A stretch of DNA of 64,000 bases, taken from an uncultured Rhodopila sp. GTDB taxonomy: Bacteria; Pseudomonadota; Alphaproteobacteria; Acetobacterales; Acetobacteraceae. A model generated the notes under the pieces. The model saw nothing but the letters and a program-made list of their open reading frames with translations. It had not been told where the DNA came from and did not search any database. The DNA is taken from NCBI RefSeq assembly GCF_903944925.1, contig NZ_CAJATU010000170.1, forward strand, positions 1 to 64,000, in the 5' to 3' direction. Of this stretch, positions 36,020 through 44,346 are shown one piece after another (positions within the stretch are counted from its first letter, which is position 1; each line of letters opens with the position of its first letter). The translations under genes were made by a program, and so were the position numbers.

Positions 36020-36727
36020 GGCGATAAGTAACCTGTTTCCTGTCCCACCGGCAGCGCACACATCGAGGCCACCGCAGCCTCGAGCATCGTGCCGGGCACA
36101 CACATCGCGCGGGTCAGGACAATTCCCCCCGTGGCCCGCGCGACCCAATTCAAATAGGAACGCAATCCCTGGATTTCAGTTCCGTGGCACGCGTGCAAAC
36201 CATTAAATCTTGACCACCGCAGTCGGATATTTTACGTCAGATGTAAGTGTTCGCAGGGAGCCTGATCCGCGTTTTTCCTTCTGTACAAACAACAATAACA
36301 CCTCCGCAGGGCGCCGCGTATGGGCCTCTGTCCCTAGGAGAACCTCGTTATAGGACAATCAAAGCGATCTTTCATCATGGAAATGTCGCATGGGCTTCAT
36401 GTTCCGTGTAATAGACAGGTGTGCTGAACAAAAGAGAGAAATCCCGCCAGATGATGCAAAATAATCTGTATGCTGCTACTGGAGGTTGCGTCTTTGGCCC
36501 CTTTCAAACCTTTTGAATCCCCCGGGGTCCGGCAAGCCGTCTATTTTGGCATGATTATCGCTTCCGGCGAGCGGCCAGCCCACCGCAACCCTGTGTCGTT
36601 CAGCGTTCAACTCCGGCACTACTCCATGTTTGACCAGAAGATGCCGCCGATCCAACCGGCGCTATTTGCCGGGGCGGCCGGTTGCGGCGCAGGACTTCGC
36701 CCCCGCCCGGCTTGCGGCTGAACCGCC
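36020..36727. other. Long gene-free, AT-rich spacer before iscR
   Basis: About 708 bp without a supportable gene; 36210-36480 is clearly poorer in GC than its surroundings. It holds the promoters of the hydrolase gene (minus) and the iscR operon (plus). A 21-codon frame (36451-36516, starting MMQNNLYAATGG) lies at the AT-rich end and could be a leader peptide, but its ribosome site is poor. I see no clear Fur or IscR consensus site by eye and no tRNA. Confidence 0.4.
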
Positions 36728-37210
36728 GTGCAGCTTTCCACCCGGGGCCGCTACGCGGTGATGGCCATGGCCGATCTCGCGACACGCAGCGGGGCCGCGG
36801 CAGTGTCTTTGGCGGAGATTGCCGAGCGCCAGCAGCTCAGCCAATCCTATCTGGAGCAATTGTTCGGCAAACTGCGCCGCGCCGGGCTGGTCGGCTCCGC
36901 CCGCGGCCCCGGCGGCGGCTACCGGCTGGCGCGCCCGGCCGCCGAGATCGCCATCGCCGAAATCGTCGCCGCGGTCGATGAGCCGACAAAGGCGACGCGC
37001 TGCGATGCCGGCAGGGGCGGTTGCCTGCTGTCGTGCTCCGAAGGTATAGGCACCGGCCAGTGCCAGACCCACGAGCTTTGGGTCGAGTTGGGTCGTCAGA
37101 TCGACCTGTTTCTCGCCGGCATCACCCTGGAGGATGTCGTCAAGGGCCAGGTCAGCGGGAGGGCCGCCGGCGTGGTGCCGCTGCCGGCTGACCTCGCCGG
37201 AGTTCAGTGA
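36728..37210 (+). CDS. iscR: Rrf2-family Fe-S cluster regulator IscR
   Basis: A 160-residue winged-helix repressor that senses Fe-S status. The N-terminus MQLSTRGRYAVMAMADLA and the helix EIAERQQLSQSYLEQLFGKLRRAGLVGSARGPGGGYRLAR are typical. Cysteines at 92, 99, 103 and 112 lie where the [2Fe-2S] ligands of IscR are found. GTG start at 36728. It heads a set of cysteine desulfurase, ferredoxin and mnmA genes with 1-15 bp gaps, so it should control that operon in response to cluster supply. Confidence 0.93.
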   Translation: MQLSTRGRYAVMAMADLATRSGAAAVSLAEIAERQQLSQSYLEQLFGKLRRAGLVGSARGPGGGYRLARPAAEIAIAEIVAAVDEPTKATRCDAGRGGCLLSCSEGIGTGQCQTHELWVELGRQIDLFLAGITLEDVVKGQVSGRAAGVVPLPADLAGVQ

Positions 37211-37211
37211 C

Positions 37212-38315
37212 ATGCATTACCTGGATGCCAATGCGACCCAGGCGCTGCGTCCCGCCGCCCGGGACGCCGTTCTCGCCGCCCTGGACGTTATCGGCAATCC
37301 ATCCTCGGTGCATCAGGCCGGCCGTGCCGCCCGGCGCATCATGGAGGATGCCCGGGAGGCGATCGCCCGCCGCTTCGGCGCCCGGCCCGCGGATCTGGTG
37401 TTCACCTCGGGCGGCACCGAGGCGGACGCGCTGGCGATCCATGCCATGCGCGCCAATCGGCGACTTATTATAAGTGCGATCGAGCATGATGCGGTGCGTT
37501 CGTCCGCCGCGGGCGCCGCGGTCCTGCCGATCGGCGCGGACGGCGCGGCCGATAGCGATGCCCTGGACACCCTGCTCGGGGACGGGGTTGCGTCGCTGGT
37601 CTGCCTGATGCTGGCCAATAACGAGACGGGTGTCATCCAGCCGGTGCAACAGGCCGCTGCGATCTGCCGGCGGCACGGGGCGATCCTGCATGTGGATGCG
37701 GTGCAGGCGGCGGGGCGGATGCCGGTGGATCTCGCGGCGCTGGGGGCGCACAGCCTGGCGATCTCTTCGCACAAGCTGGGCGGGCCGGCGGGCGCCGGCG
37801 CGCTGTTGCTGGCGCCGGATGCGCCGTTCGGCGCGGCATTGATCGCCGGCGGCGGGCAGGAGCGCGGGCGGCGGGGCGGGACCCCGCCCGTCGCACTGTT
37901 CGCCGGGTTCGCCGCGGCCGCGGTTGGCGGTGCCGACGATGACGTTGGCCGCATCGCCGCCTGGCGCGACGCGGCCGAGCGCGCCGCCGTCGCGGCGGGG
38001 GCCGTCGTCTGCGGCGATCCGGCGCGGCGTCTGCCCAACACCACCTGCCTCGGCCTGCCCGGAGTGCGGGCGGATGCCCAGGTCATCGCCTTCGACCTGG
38101 AAAACATCGCTGTCAGCGCCGGGGCGGCGTGCAGTTCCGGCAAGGTGGCGACCAGCCACGTGCTGCGGGCGATGGGCCTGGGTCCGCTGGCCGGGCAGGC
38201 GATCCGGGTGTCCCTGCCGTGGAACGTGACGCGGGCGAACATCGACGCCTTCGTGGAGGCCTACCCGCGCGTGGCGGCCCGGCTGCGGTCGCCCCTGGCG
38301 ACGCGCGCCGCCTGA
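37212..38315 (+). CDS. Cysteine desulfurase / class V aminotransferase, first copy (NifS/IscS-like)
   Basis: A 367-residue PLP enzyme that would remove sulfur from cysteine. Lys188 (SSHKLGG) binds PLP and Cys307 (GAACSSGK) is the persulfide-forming residue. It starts one base after iscR. It is divergent from the second copy just downstream and shorter at the N-terminus. Having two desulfurases in tandem is common in this bacterial group in this position; the first copy may supply a different acceptor. Confidence 0.88.
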   Translation: MHYLDANATQALRPAARDAVLAALDVIGNPSSVHQAGRAARRIMEDAREAIARRFGARPADLVFTSGGTEADALAIHAMRANRRLIISAIEHDAVRSSAAGAAVLPIGADGAADSDALDTLLGDGVASLVCLMLANNETGVIQPVQQAAAICRRHGAILHVDAVQAAGRMPVDLAALGAHSLAISSHKLGGPAGAGALLLAPDAPFGAALIAGGGQERGRRGGTPPVALFAGFAAAAVGGADDDVGRIAAWRDAAERAAVAAGAVVCGDPARRLPNTTCLGLPGVRADAQVIAFDLENIAVSAGAACSSGKVATSHVLRAMGLGPLAGQAIRVSLPWNVTRANIDAFVEAYPRVAARLRSPLATRAA

Positions 38316-38330
38316 CCTTAAGTCTGGCGG

Positions 38331-39512
38331 ATGAATACGCCTCCGCCGCGGCCGAACCGGCCCGTCTACCTGGACAACCAGGCGACCACGCGCTGCGATC
38401 CGCGCGTGGTGGCGGCGATGCTGCCGTTCTTCACCGAGGACTATGGCAACCCGCACAGCGCCGAGCACGTCCTCGGCCGCCGCGCCGAGGCGGCGGTCGA
38501 GCAGGCGCGTGGCCGGGTCGCCGCACTGCTTGGCGCGGGCAGCAACGAAATCGTCTTCACCTCCGGCGCCACCGAGGCGAACAACATCGCCATCAAGGGC
38601 GCCGCGCGCTTTGCCGCCGGACAGGGAGATCCGAGGCGGCGCATCGTCACCGCGGCGACGGAACATAAGTGCGTGCTTGAATCGGTCGCGGATCTGGCGG
38701 CCGAGGGGTTCGAGCCGGTTGTCCTGCCGGTGCGCGGCGACGGGCTGCTGGACCCGGAGGTGCTGCGCGCGGCGCTGGAAACGCCGACGCTGCTGGTCAG
38801 CATCATGGCGGTCAACAACGAAACCGGCGTGATCCAGGACATTCGCGGATTCGCCGCCATCGCCAAGGCGGCCGGGGCGCTGTTCCACAGCGACCTTGCC
38901 CAGGCTGTGGGCAAAATCCCGGTCGACCTGACCGATTGGAAGGTCGATCTGGCGTCGGTCAGCGGGCACAAGTTCTATGGCCCGAAGGGTGTCGGCGCGC
39001 TGTTCGTCCGCCGCCGCCCGCGCGTGCGCCTGATGCCGCTGTTGTCCGGCGGCGGGCAAGAGAGGGGGTTGCGCTCCGGCACGCTGGCCGCGCCGCTGAT
39101 CGCCGGGCTTGGTGTCGCCTGCGATCTTGCCGCCGCGGAGATGCAGGCGGAAGCCGAGCGCATCGCGGCCCTGCGCCGCCGCCTGCTGGATCGCCTGACC
39201 GCCGGCATTCCGGGGCTTCGGGTCAATGGCAGCCTGGACGCCCGCATCACCGGCAACCTGAACCTGACGTTTCCGGCGCGCACCGCCGCGGCGCTGATGC
39301 AGGCCGCGCCCGATCTGTGCGTTTCGACCGGCTCCGCCTGTTCCTCGGCCGAGATCGAGCCGTCTTATGTGCTGCGCGCGATGGGGCTTTCCGAGCCCGA
39401 AGCCGCTTCGACCTTGCGCATCGGGATCGGACGCTTTACCTCCGCCGCCGATATCGACTACGCCGCCGCGGCGCTCGTGGCGGCCTACGCCGATGAGCCA
39501 GCCGGGGCCTGA
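38331..39512 (+). CDS. iscS: Cysteine desulfurase IscS-like, second copy
   Basis: A 393-residue enzyme with a canonical IscS layout: VYLDNQATT start, PLP Lys214 ([10 protein letters not shown]), catalytic Cys337 ([21 protein letters not shown]) and [12 protein letters not shown]. Likely sulfur acceptors are MnmA (two genes downstream) and a scaffold encoded elsewhere, as iscU is not present here. The gap to the first copy is 15 bp and to the ferredoxin 5 bp. Confidence 0.93.
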   Translation: MNTPPPRPNRPVYLDNQATTRCDPRVVAAMLPFFTEDYGNPHSAEHVLGRRAEAAVEQARGRVAALLGAGSNEIVFTSGATEANNIAIKGAARFAAGQGDPRRRIVTAATEHKCVLESVADLAAEGFEPVVLPVRGDGLLDPEVLRAALETPTLLVSIMAVNNETGVIQDIRGFAAIAKAAGALFHSDLAQAVGKIPVDLTDWKVDLASVSGHKFYGPKGVGALFVRRRPRVRLMPLLSGGGQERGLRSGTLAAPLIAGLGVACDLAAAEMQAEAERIAALRRRLLDRLTAGIPGLRVNGSLDARITGNLNLTFPARTAAALMQAAPDLCVSTGSACSSAEIEPSYVLRAMGLSEPEAASTLRIGIGRFTSAADIDYAAAALVAAYADEPAGA

Positions 39513-39517
39513 TCCGT

Positions 39518-39847
39518 ATGCCGAAGATGACGTTCATTGATCCCAAGGGCGTTCCGCGCGAGGTTGACGCGCCGCTCGGGCTGTCCGTGCTGGAAATCGC
39601 CCACAAGCACGGGGTCGATATCGAAGGCGCGTGCGAGGGCTCGCTGGCCTGCTCGACCTGCCACGTCATCGTCGATGCGGCCTGGTTCAAGCAGCTGGAA
39701 ACGCCGACGGAGGACGAGGAGGACATGCTCGACCTGGCGTTCGGCCTGACCCGGACCTCCCGGCTCGGCTGCCAGATCGTCATGACCGAGGCGCTGGACG
39801 GCCTGGTCGTCACCTTGCCGGCGGCGACGCGGAACGCCCAGGGATAA
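39518..39847 (+). CDS. fdx: [2Fe-2S] ferredoxin, ISC/adrenodoxin type
   Basis: A 109-residue ferredoxin with cluster ligands Cys39, Cys45 and Cys48 ([10 protein letters not shown]) and Cys85 (SRLGCQI), plus the acidic helix [16 protein letters not shown] for redox partner binding. It probably supplies electrons for Fe-S cluster assembly. Three bases separate its stop from mnmA. Confidence 0.95.
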   Translation: MPKMTFIDPKGVPREVDAPLGLSVLEIAHKHGVDIEGACEGSLACSTCHVIVDAAWFKQLETPTEDEEDMLDLAFGLTRTSRLGCQIVMTEALDGLVVTLPAATRNAQG

Positions 39848-39849
39848 GC

Positions 39850-40935
39850 ATGCGGGTTGTAGTCGCCATGTCCGGCGGCGTGGACAGCAGCGTGGTTGCC
39901 GGCCTGCTGCATGAGGCCGGGCACGAGGTCATCGGCGTCACCCTGCAGTTGTACGACCATGGCGCGGCGTCCGGCCGCAAGGGCGCCTGCTGCGCCGGCC
40001 AGGACATCCACGACGCCCGCCGCGTCGCCGATACGCTGGGGATAGCGCATTACGTGATCGACGCCGAGGAGCGGTTCGCCAGGGCGGTGATCGCCGATTT
40101 CGCCGACAGCTATGCCGGCGGCGAGACTCCGGTGCCGTGCATACGCTGCAACCAGACGGTCAAGTTCGGCGATCTGTCCGATCTGGCGCGCGGCCTCGGC
40201 GCGGAACGCCTGGCGACCGGGCATTACGTGCGGCGCATCGACGGCCCCGCCGGCGCCGAACTGCACCGCGCCGCGGATGCGCTGCGGGACCAGAGCTGGT
40301 TCTTGTTTGCGACGACCCGGGCGCAGTTGGAGCTGTGCCTGTTTCCGCTCGGCGCGATGCAGGACAAGCGGGCGGTGCGCGATGTCGCGCAGCGGCTCGG
40401 GTTGGCGGTTGCCGAGAAGCCGGACAGCCAGGACATCTGCTTCGTGCCGTCGGGCGATTACACCGGCATCGTCGGCCGGTTCCGCCCGGATGCGCTGGAG
40501 CCGGGCGAGATCGTCACCGCGGACGGCCGCGTCGTCGGCGGTCATGACGGTATCGGGCGCTATACGGTGGGGCAGGGCAAGCGGCTCGGCGATGCCGCGG
40601 TGGTGGCCGGGCAGCGGCAGTATGTCGTCGCAACCGACCCCGGGCGGCGGCGGGTGGTCATCGGCCCGCGCGATGCCGGGACGCGGGCGATTCCGTTGCG
40701 GGATGTGAACTGGCTGACGGAGGCCGGCGACTCGTTTCGCTGCACCGTCAAGCTGCGGGCGCACGACCAGTTGCGGCCGGCGCTGGTTCGCACCGCACGC
40801 GAGGAAACCACGGTCGAACTGGATGAGCCCGCCCTGCCGGCACCCGGCCAGGCCTGCGTGTTTTACTTGGGGGACCGGGTGCTGGGCGGCGGCATCATCG
40901 CACGAACGGCGCCGGCCGGCACCGGCCGCACCTGA
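39850..40935 (+). CDS. mnmA: tRNA-specific 2-thiouridylase MnmA
   Basis: Makes s2U34 in tRNA-Glu/Gln/Lys using persulfide sulfur from a desulfurase. The 361-residue product has the PP-loop SGGVDSSV at 8-15, the catalytic cysteines Cys97 (PVPCIRCN) and Cys197 (SQDICFVP), and RYTVGQGK. The ATG at 39850 lies two bases after the ferredoxin stop; an in-frame extension upstream overlaps that gene and is ignored. Its place in an iscR-led operon links tRNA thiolation to Fe-S status. Confidence 0.96.
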   Translation: MRVVVAMSGGVDSSVVAGLLHEAGHEVIGVTLQLYDHGAASGRKGACCAGQDIHDARRVADTLGIAHYVIDAEERFARAVIADFADSYAGGETPVPCIRCNQTVKFGDLSDLARGLGAERLATGHYVRRIDGPAGAELHRAADALRDQSWFLFATTRAQLELCLFPLGAMQDKRAVRDVAQRLGLAVAEKPDSQDICFVPSGDYTGIVGRFRPDALEPGEIVTADGRVVGGHDGIGRYTVGQGKRLGDAAVVAGQRQYVVATDPGRRRVVIGPRDAGTRAIPLRDVNWLTEAGDSFRCTVKLRAHDQLRPALVRTAREETTVELDEPALPAPGQACVFYLGDRVLGGGIIARTAPAGTGRT

Positions 40936-40974
40936 AGCCGATCGGCGGTGCGGGTTGAGGCAAAGGAAGGTGTG

Positions 40975-41114
40975 ACACGGATTTACACCGATTAAGTCAC
41001 AGATTGCACGGAACCCGGCGGGTCCTTTGGCGGCACCCCACCCGGTGACCGAGGCGCTGCCCCGGCCGGTTTCGCGTCGGTGTAATCCGTGACTTAATCG
41101 GTGTAAATCTGTGT
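40975..41114. repeat. Inverted repeat pair of 35 bp flanking a 70-bp GC-rich core
   Basis: The left arm (40975-41009) and right arm (41080-41114) are reverse complements with three mismatches; each contains stacked GTGTAAATC / GTGACTTAATC-like units about 12 bp long. Such ATCxGTG-type units recur in many bacterial genomes and are probably mobile or structural repeats. The element sits between mnmA and rnpB and could form a long hairpin ending mnmA transcripts. No transposase is nearby. Confidence 0.75.
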
Positions 41115-41213
41115 TCCATCTTGCTTTTCCACCTCCAAACCCCGCCGCTGCCGATGGCCCTGGTGTCAGCAACACACCTTGACCCCCGCACCCCACCGGC
41201 GCACATCCCACCC

Positions 41214-41635
41214 GCCAGACAGTCGGGCGGCCGCCGTCAGCGGGTCATTCCGTTGGCGGAGGAAAGTCCGGGCTCCACGGGAATACGGTGCCGGCTAACG
41301 GCCGGCGGGGGCGACCCCAGGGACAGTGCCACAGAAAACAAACCGCCCGTGCAAGGCCGCCCCTCCGGGAGCGGACCCCGCGGGCAAGGGCGAAACGGTG
41401 CGGCAAGAGCGCACCGCGCCCCTGGCAACAGGGGCGGCAAGGTAAACCCCACCGGGAGCAAGACCGAATAGGGGCGGCCGCGATATCCGGGATTACAGTT
41501 CCGTGATGATCGCAGGGACATTCCCGTCCCGCCGCCCGGGTTGGTCGCGTGAGGCGCGGCGCAAGCCGCGTCCCAGAGGAATGGCCGTCCCGCCTCGCAA
41601 GGGGCGGACAGAACCCGGCTTACAGACTGTCTGGC
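41214..41635 (+). ncRNA. rnpB: RNase P RNA, bacterial type A
   Basis: The RNA component of RNase P, which matures tRNA 5' ends. Diagnostic conserved blocks are present in order: GAGGAAAGTCCGGGC near 41260-41274, ACAGAAAACAAACCGCC near 41331-41347, GGTAAACCCCACC and GCAAGACCGAATAGG near 41442-41473, and ACAGAACCCGGCTTACAGA near 41609-41626. The ends pair through GCCAGACAGTC (41214-41224) and GACTGTCTGGC (41625-41635). Exact ends are inferred from this helix. Confidence 0.93.
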
Positions 41636-41653
41636 AGCCCTTCCCCGCGCCAC

Positions 41654-41729
41654 TTATCCCCGGGTCGGCTTATCCACAGCGCCCCCGCACAATGCTCGTT
41701 TCAGCTCCCCATCCACAGAGTTGTCCACA
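41654..41729 (+). promoter_or_regulatory. Cluster of DnaA-box-like sites upstream of mraZ
   Basis: Four same-strand sites resemble the TTATCCACA DnaA box: TTATCCCCG (41654), TTATCCACA (41670, perfect), CCATCCACA (41709) and TTGTCCACA (41721, one mismatch). Spacing is irregular. They lie just after rnpB and about 275-350 bp before mraZ. They could tie dcw expression to DnaA, titrate DnaA, or be part of an origin. Inference only. Confidence 0.55.
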
Positions 41730-41737
41730 GGAACGAA

Positions 41738-41753
41738 ACGCGAATATTCGCGT
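41738..41753. promoter_or_regulatory. 16-bp perfect palindrome ACGCGAATATTCGCGT
   Basis: A perfect palindrome directly after the last DnaA-box-like site and about 250 bp upstream of mraZ. It is a plausible dimer-binding operator, but I do not recognise the cognate regulator. GANTC (CcrM methylase) sites follow at 41775, 41802 and 41846. Confidence 0.5.
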
Positions 41754-41853
41754 GATGAAGAATTGCTTTGGAGTGAATCGGAACCCCCTCGGTAAGTGTT
41801 TGACTCACAGCGAATTTTACCCGTCCCACCGGCCAGTATAGCGGGGAATCCTT

Positions 41854-41895
41854 TTGACTAACCATGAATTCCCATGCTATCCCATCTCACCCCAT
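41854..41895 (+). promoter_or_regulatory. Candidate mraZ promoter with three MraZ boxes
   Basis: CCCAT occurs at 41871, 41881 and 41891, exactly 10 bp apart; on the minus strand this is ATGGG-N5-ATGGG-N5-ATGGG, the TGGG repeat bound by MraZ, the repressor of its own operon. TTGACT at 41854 is a good -35 element, and TGCTAT at 41875 could serve as -10 (spacer 15 bp, a little short), so the boxes overlap the promoter as expected for repression. The mraZ start is about 110 bp downstream. Confidence 0.78.
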
Positions 41896-42002
41896 GACGG
41901 ACCATCGTCCACCACCGGGTGCGACCGGATCTGGCCAGAATCCCCCCTCGCCAAAACCGGCTGCCGGCTTCACCGCTCGACACGAAAGGCGCACCGGTCC
42001 GC

Positions 42003-42479
42003 ATGGGCCTTTTCATCGGCACACACCAGAACAAGCTGGACGCCAAGGGGCGTGTGTCGGTGCCGGCGTCATTTCGTTCGGTTCTCAAAAAGATGAGCAA
42101 CGCCGGCGAAGGCGCCCTGGTCGCCCCGCTGGTGCTGCGCCCCTCGCACCAGCATCCCTGCATCGAAGGCTGGACCGAGAAGGGCTTCGAAGCCCTCGGC
42201 GCGCCGTTGGACAACTACGATCAGTTCAGTACCGAACATGATGATATCGCCATGGCGATCTTCGGCGACGCCTGCCCGATGGAAACCGACAAGGAAGGCC
42301 GCATCCAGCTTCCGGCGGACCTCGTCGCCTATGCCGGTCTGACCGACAGCGTCGTGTTCATCGGCACCAGCAAGACCTTCCAGATCTGGGAGCCCGCGGC
42401 CGGCGCCCGCCGCCTCGCCGAGGCCAAGGCCGCGGTCCGGGCCGCGCAGATGACCCTGCGGACCGGAGCGCGGGCATGA
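42003..42479 (+). CDS. mraZ: Transcriptional regulator MraZ
   Basis: First gene of the dcw cluster. The 158-residue AbrB-like protein starts [24 protein letters not shown] and has the second SpoVT/AbrB repeat [18 protein letters not shown]. It binds TGGG repeats and represses the cluster. An in-frame ATG exists at 41919, but the family N-terminus begins at 42003. Its stop overlaps the rsmH start by 4 bp. The C-terminal tail (about 15 residues) is Ala/Arg-rich. Confidence 0.95.
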   Translation: MGLFIGTHQNKLDAKGRVSVPASFRSVLKKMSNAGEGALVAPLVLRPSHQHPCIEGWTEKGFEALGAPLDNYDQFSTEHDDIAMAIFGDACPMETDKEGRIQLPADLVAYAGLTDSVVFIGTSKTFQIWEPAAGARRLAEAKAAVRAAQMTLRTGARA

Positions 42480-43441
42480 GCGGCCACGTCCCCGTCCTGC
42501 TGGACGAAGTGATCGCCGCGCTCGCGCCGCGCGACGGCGGCGTCTACCTCGACGGCACCTTCGGCGGCGGCGGCTATGCCCGCGCCATCCTGCAACATGC
42601 CGCCTGCAGCCTGTGGGCGATCGACCGCGACCCCGAGGCGATCCAGCGTGGTGCGACTCTTGTCGCCGAGTTCCCCGGCCGGCTGCACCTGCTGCACGGC
42701 CAGTTCGGCGACATGGTGGCGCTGCTGGATCAGGCCGGCGTCACCGCGCTGGACGGCGTCGTGCTCGACCTCGGCGTGTCGTCCTTCCAGATCGACGATC
42801 CGCAGCGCGGATTCTCCTTCCGCTTCGACGGTCCGCTCGACATGCGCATGGGAAAACATGGGACGAGCGCCGCTGACCTGGTGAATACGCTGCCGGAAGG
42901 CGCGCTCGCGGACCTGCTGTACGAACTGGGCGAGGAACGCGCGTCGCGGCGGATCGCCAAGGCGATCGTCGCCGCCCGTCAGGAACAACCGATCGAGACC
43001 ACCGGGCGGCTGGCATCCATCATCCGCTCGGTCATGCCGCGCGACAAGTCGGGCAACGACCCGGCGACGCGCAGCTTCCAGGCGCTGCGCATCAAGGTGA
43101 ACGACGAGCTGCGCCAGATCGAGGACGCGCTGGCGCAGGCGGTCAGCCTGCTCGCCCCCGGCGGCAAGCTGGTCGTCGTGGCGTTCCACAGCCTGGAGGA
43201 CCGCATCGTCAAGCGGTTCATGAGCGAGGCGGCCGGCCGCACCGGCGGTCCGTCGCGGCACGATCCGGGCGGCCTGTTCCAGCGCGAGGCGCCGCGCTTT
43301 CGCCTGCTGACCTCCCGCGCCGTGCGCCCCGGCGCAGCCGAGACCGATGCCAATCCGCGATCCCGCAGCGCCCGGCTGCGGGCGCTCGAACGTCTGACGC
43401 CTCCCGCCGCGCGCGGGCACGACAAGGGCCTCAATCCATGA
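42476..43441 (+). CDS. rsmH: 16S rRNA (cytosine(1402)-N4)-methyltransferase RsmH
   Basis: Methylates C1402 of 16S rRNA. The 321-residue protein shows [27 protein letters not shown] (SAM loop), [19 protein letters not shown], the NDELRQIE segment and [13 protein letters not shown], as in all RsmH (MraW) proteins. Overlaps mraZ and ftsL by 4 bp each. Confidence 0.97.
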   Translation: MSGHVPVLLDEVIAALAPRDGGVYLDGTFGGGGYARAILQHAACSLWAIDRDPEAIQRGATLVAEFPGRLHLLHGQFGDMVALLDQAGVTALDGVVLDLGVSSFQIDDPQRGFSFRFDGPLDMRMGKHGTSAADLVNTLPEGALADLLYELGEERASRRIAKAIVAARQEQPIETTGRLASIIRSVMPRDKSGNDPATRSFQALRIKVNDELRQIEDALAQAVSLLAPGGKLVVVAFHSLEDRIVKRFMSEAAGRTGGPSRHDPGGLFQREAPRFRLLTSRAVRPGAAETDANPRSRSARLRALERLTPPAARGHDKGLNP

Positions 43442-44334
43442 TCCGTCCCCTGACGATCGTCACCTTCCTGATGGCCACCGGTTCGGGGCTTTACCTGTAC
43501 CAGTCCAAGCACGAGGTGCAGATGCTCGACAAGACGATCGAGCGAACGGTGCATGAGACCAGCGCATTGCGCGACCAGAGCCGTCTGCTGGCGGCGGAAT
43601 GGACGATGCTGAACGACCCGGAGCGGTTGCGGCAGTTCTCCGACAACTTCCTCAGCCTCAAGACGATTGCGCCCGGGCAGTTCACCAGCCTGGCCGACCT
43701 GGATACACGGCTGCCGGCCGTGCACATCGAGCCGCCGAAGGTCGAGGAACCGCCGGTGCCGGTGGCCATCGGCCCCGCCGCGCCGGCGCCCGAGGCGGCC
43801 CCGGCCGAGCCGGACAGCTCCGCCGTCGCCGAGGAGCAGGAGGATCTGCCGGTGCCGCCGATGCCGGCCGCACCGCCATTGGTCGCCTCCGTCCCGCATC
43901 CGGTGGAACACAAGGCCGCGGCGCCGAAGCCGGCCGAACCGCCGCGGGCGGTGGCGACCGCCGAACCGCGTCCGACCGAATTGCATCCGGCGCATCCGCC
44001 GGAGAACCGTCCGTCCGAGGCGAGGACCGCCGAAACCAGGACCGGCGAAGCCAGGCCCGCCGAGCAGCACGCTTCGGTCGCGCCGCCCCGGCCGTCGCAG
44101 CCGCCGTTGCAGGCAAGGCCCGCCGCTCCGGCACCGGTGGTTGCGATGGCGCCGAGACCGGCGCCCGTGGTGGCGGCAGTGGCGCCGCGGCCGGCATCGC
44201 CCGCCCCGCAGCCTGCCGCGGTTGCCACCGCCTCGCCGTATGGCGGATCGCTGCTTGGCATGGCGCGTGGAACGATGTCTCCGGCGCCGCGGCCGATGCC
44301 GGTCAGTTCCACGCAATGGTCCAACACCAACTAA
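43438..44334 (+). CDS. ftsL: Cell division protein FtsL-like, with very long Pro/Ala-rich extension
   Basis: Position between rsmH and ftsI identifies FtsL. The first 90 residues fit: one TM helix ([18 protein letters not shown]), then a coiled coil ([52 protein letters not shown]) that binds FtsB. Usual FtsL proteins are about 90-130 residues; this one is 298. The extra 190 residues are Pro/Ala/Glu/Arg-rich low complexity ([40 protein letters not shown]) and would be periplasmic. The tail could span peptidoglycan. Start overlaps rsmH by 4 bp. Confidence 0.85.
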   Translation: MIRPLTIVTFLMATGSGLYLYQSKHEVQMLDKTIERTVHETSALRDQSRLLAAEWTMLNDPERLRQFSDNFLSLKTIAPGQFTSLADLDTRLPAVHIEPPKVEEPPVPVAIGPAAPAPEAAPAEPDSSAVAEEQEDLPVPPMPAAPPLVASVPHPVEHKAAAPKPAEPPRAVATAEPRPTELHPAHPPENRPSEARTAETRTGEARPAEQHASVAPPRPSQPPLQARPAAPAPVVAMAPRPAPVVAAVAPRPASPAPQPAAVATASPYGGSLLGMARGTMSPAPRPMPVSSTQWSNTN

Positions 44335-44346
44335 GTCCGTACCAGC

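Noticed and set aside
37152-39059. Long minus-strand frame opposite the cysteine desulfurases
   Set aside because: Compositional shadow; the plus-strand genes have full active sites.
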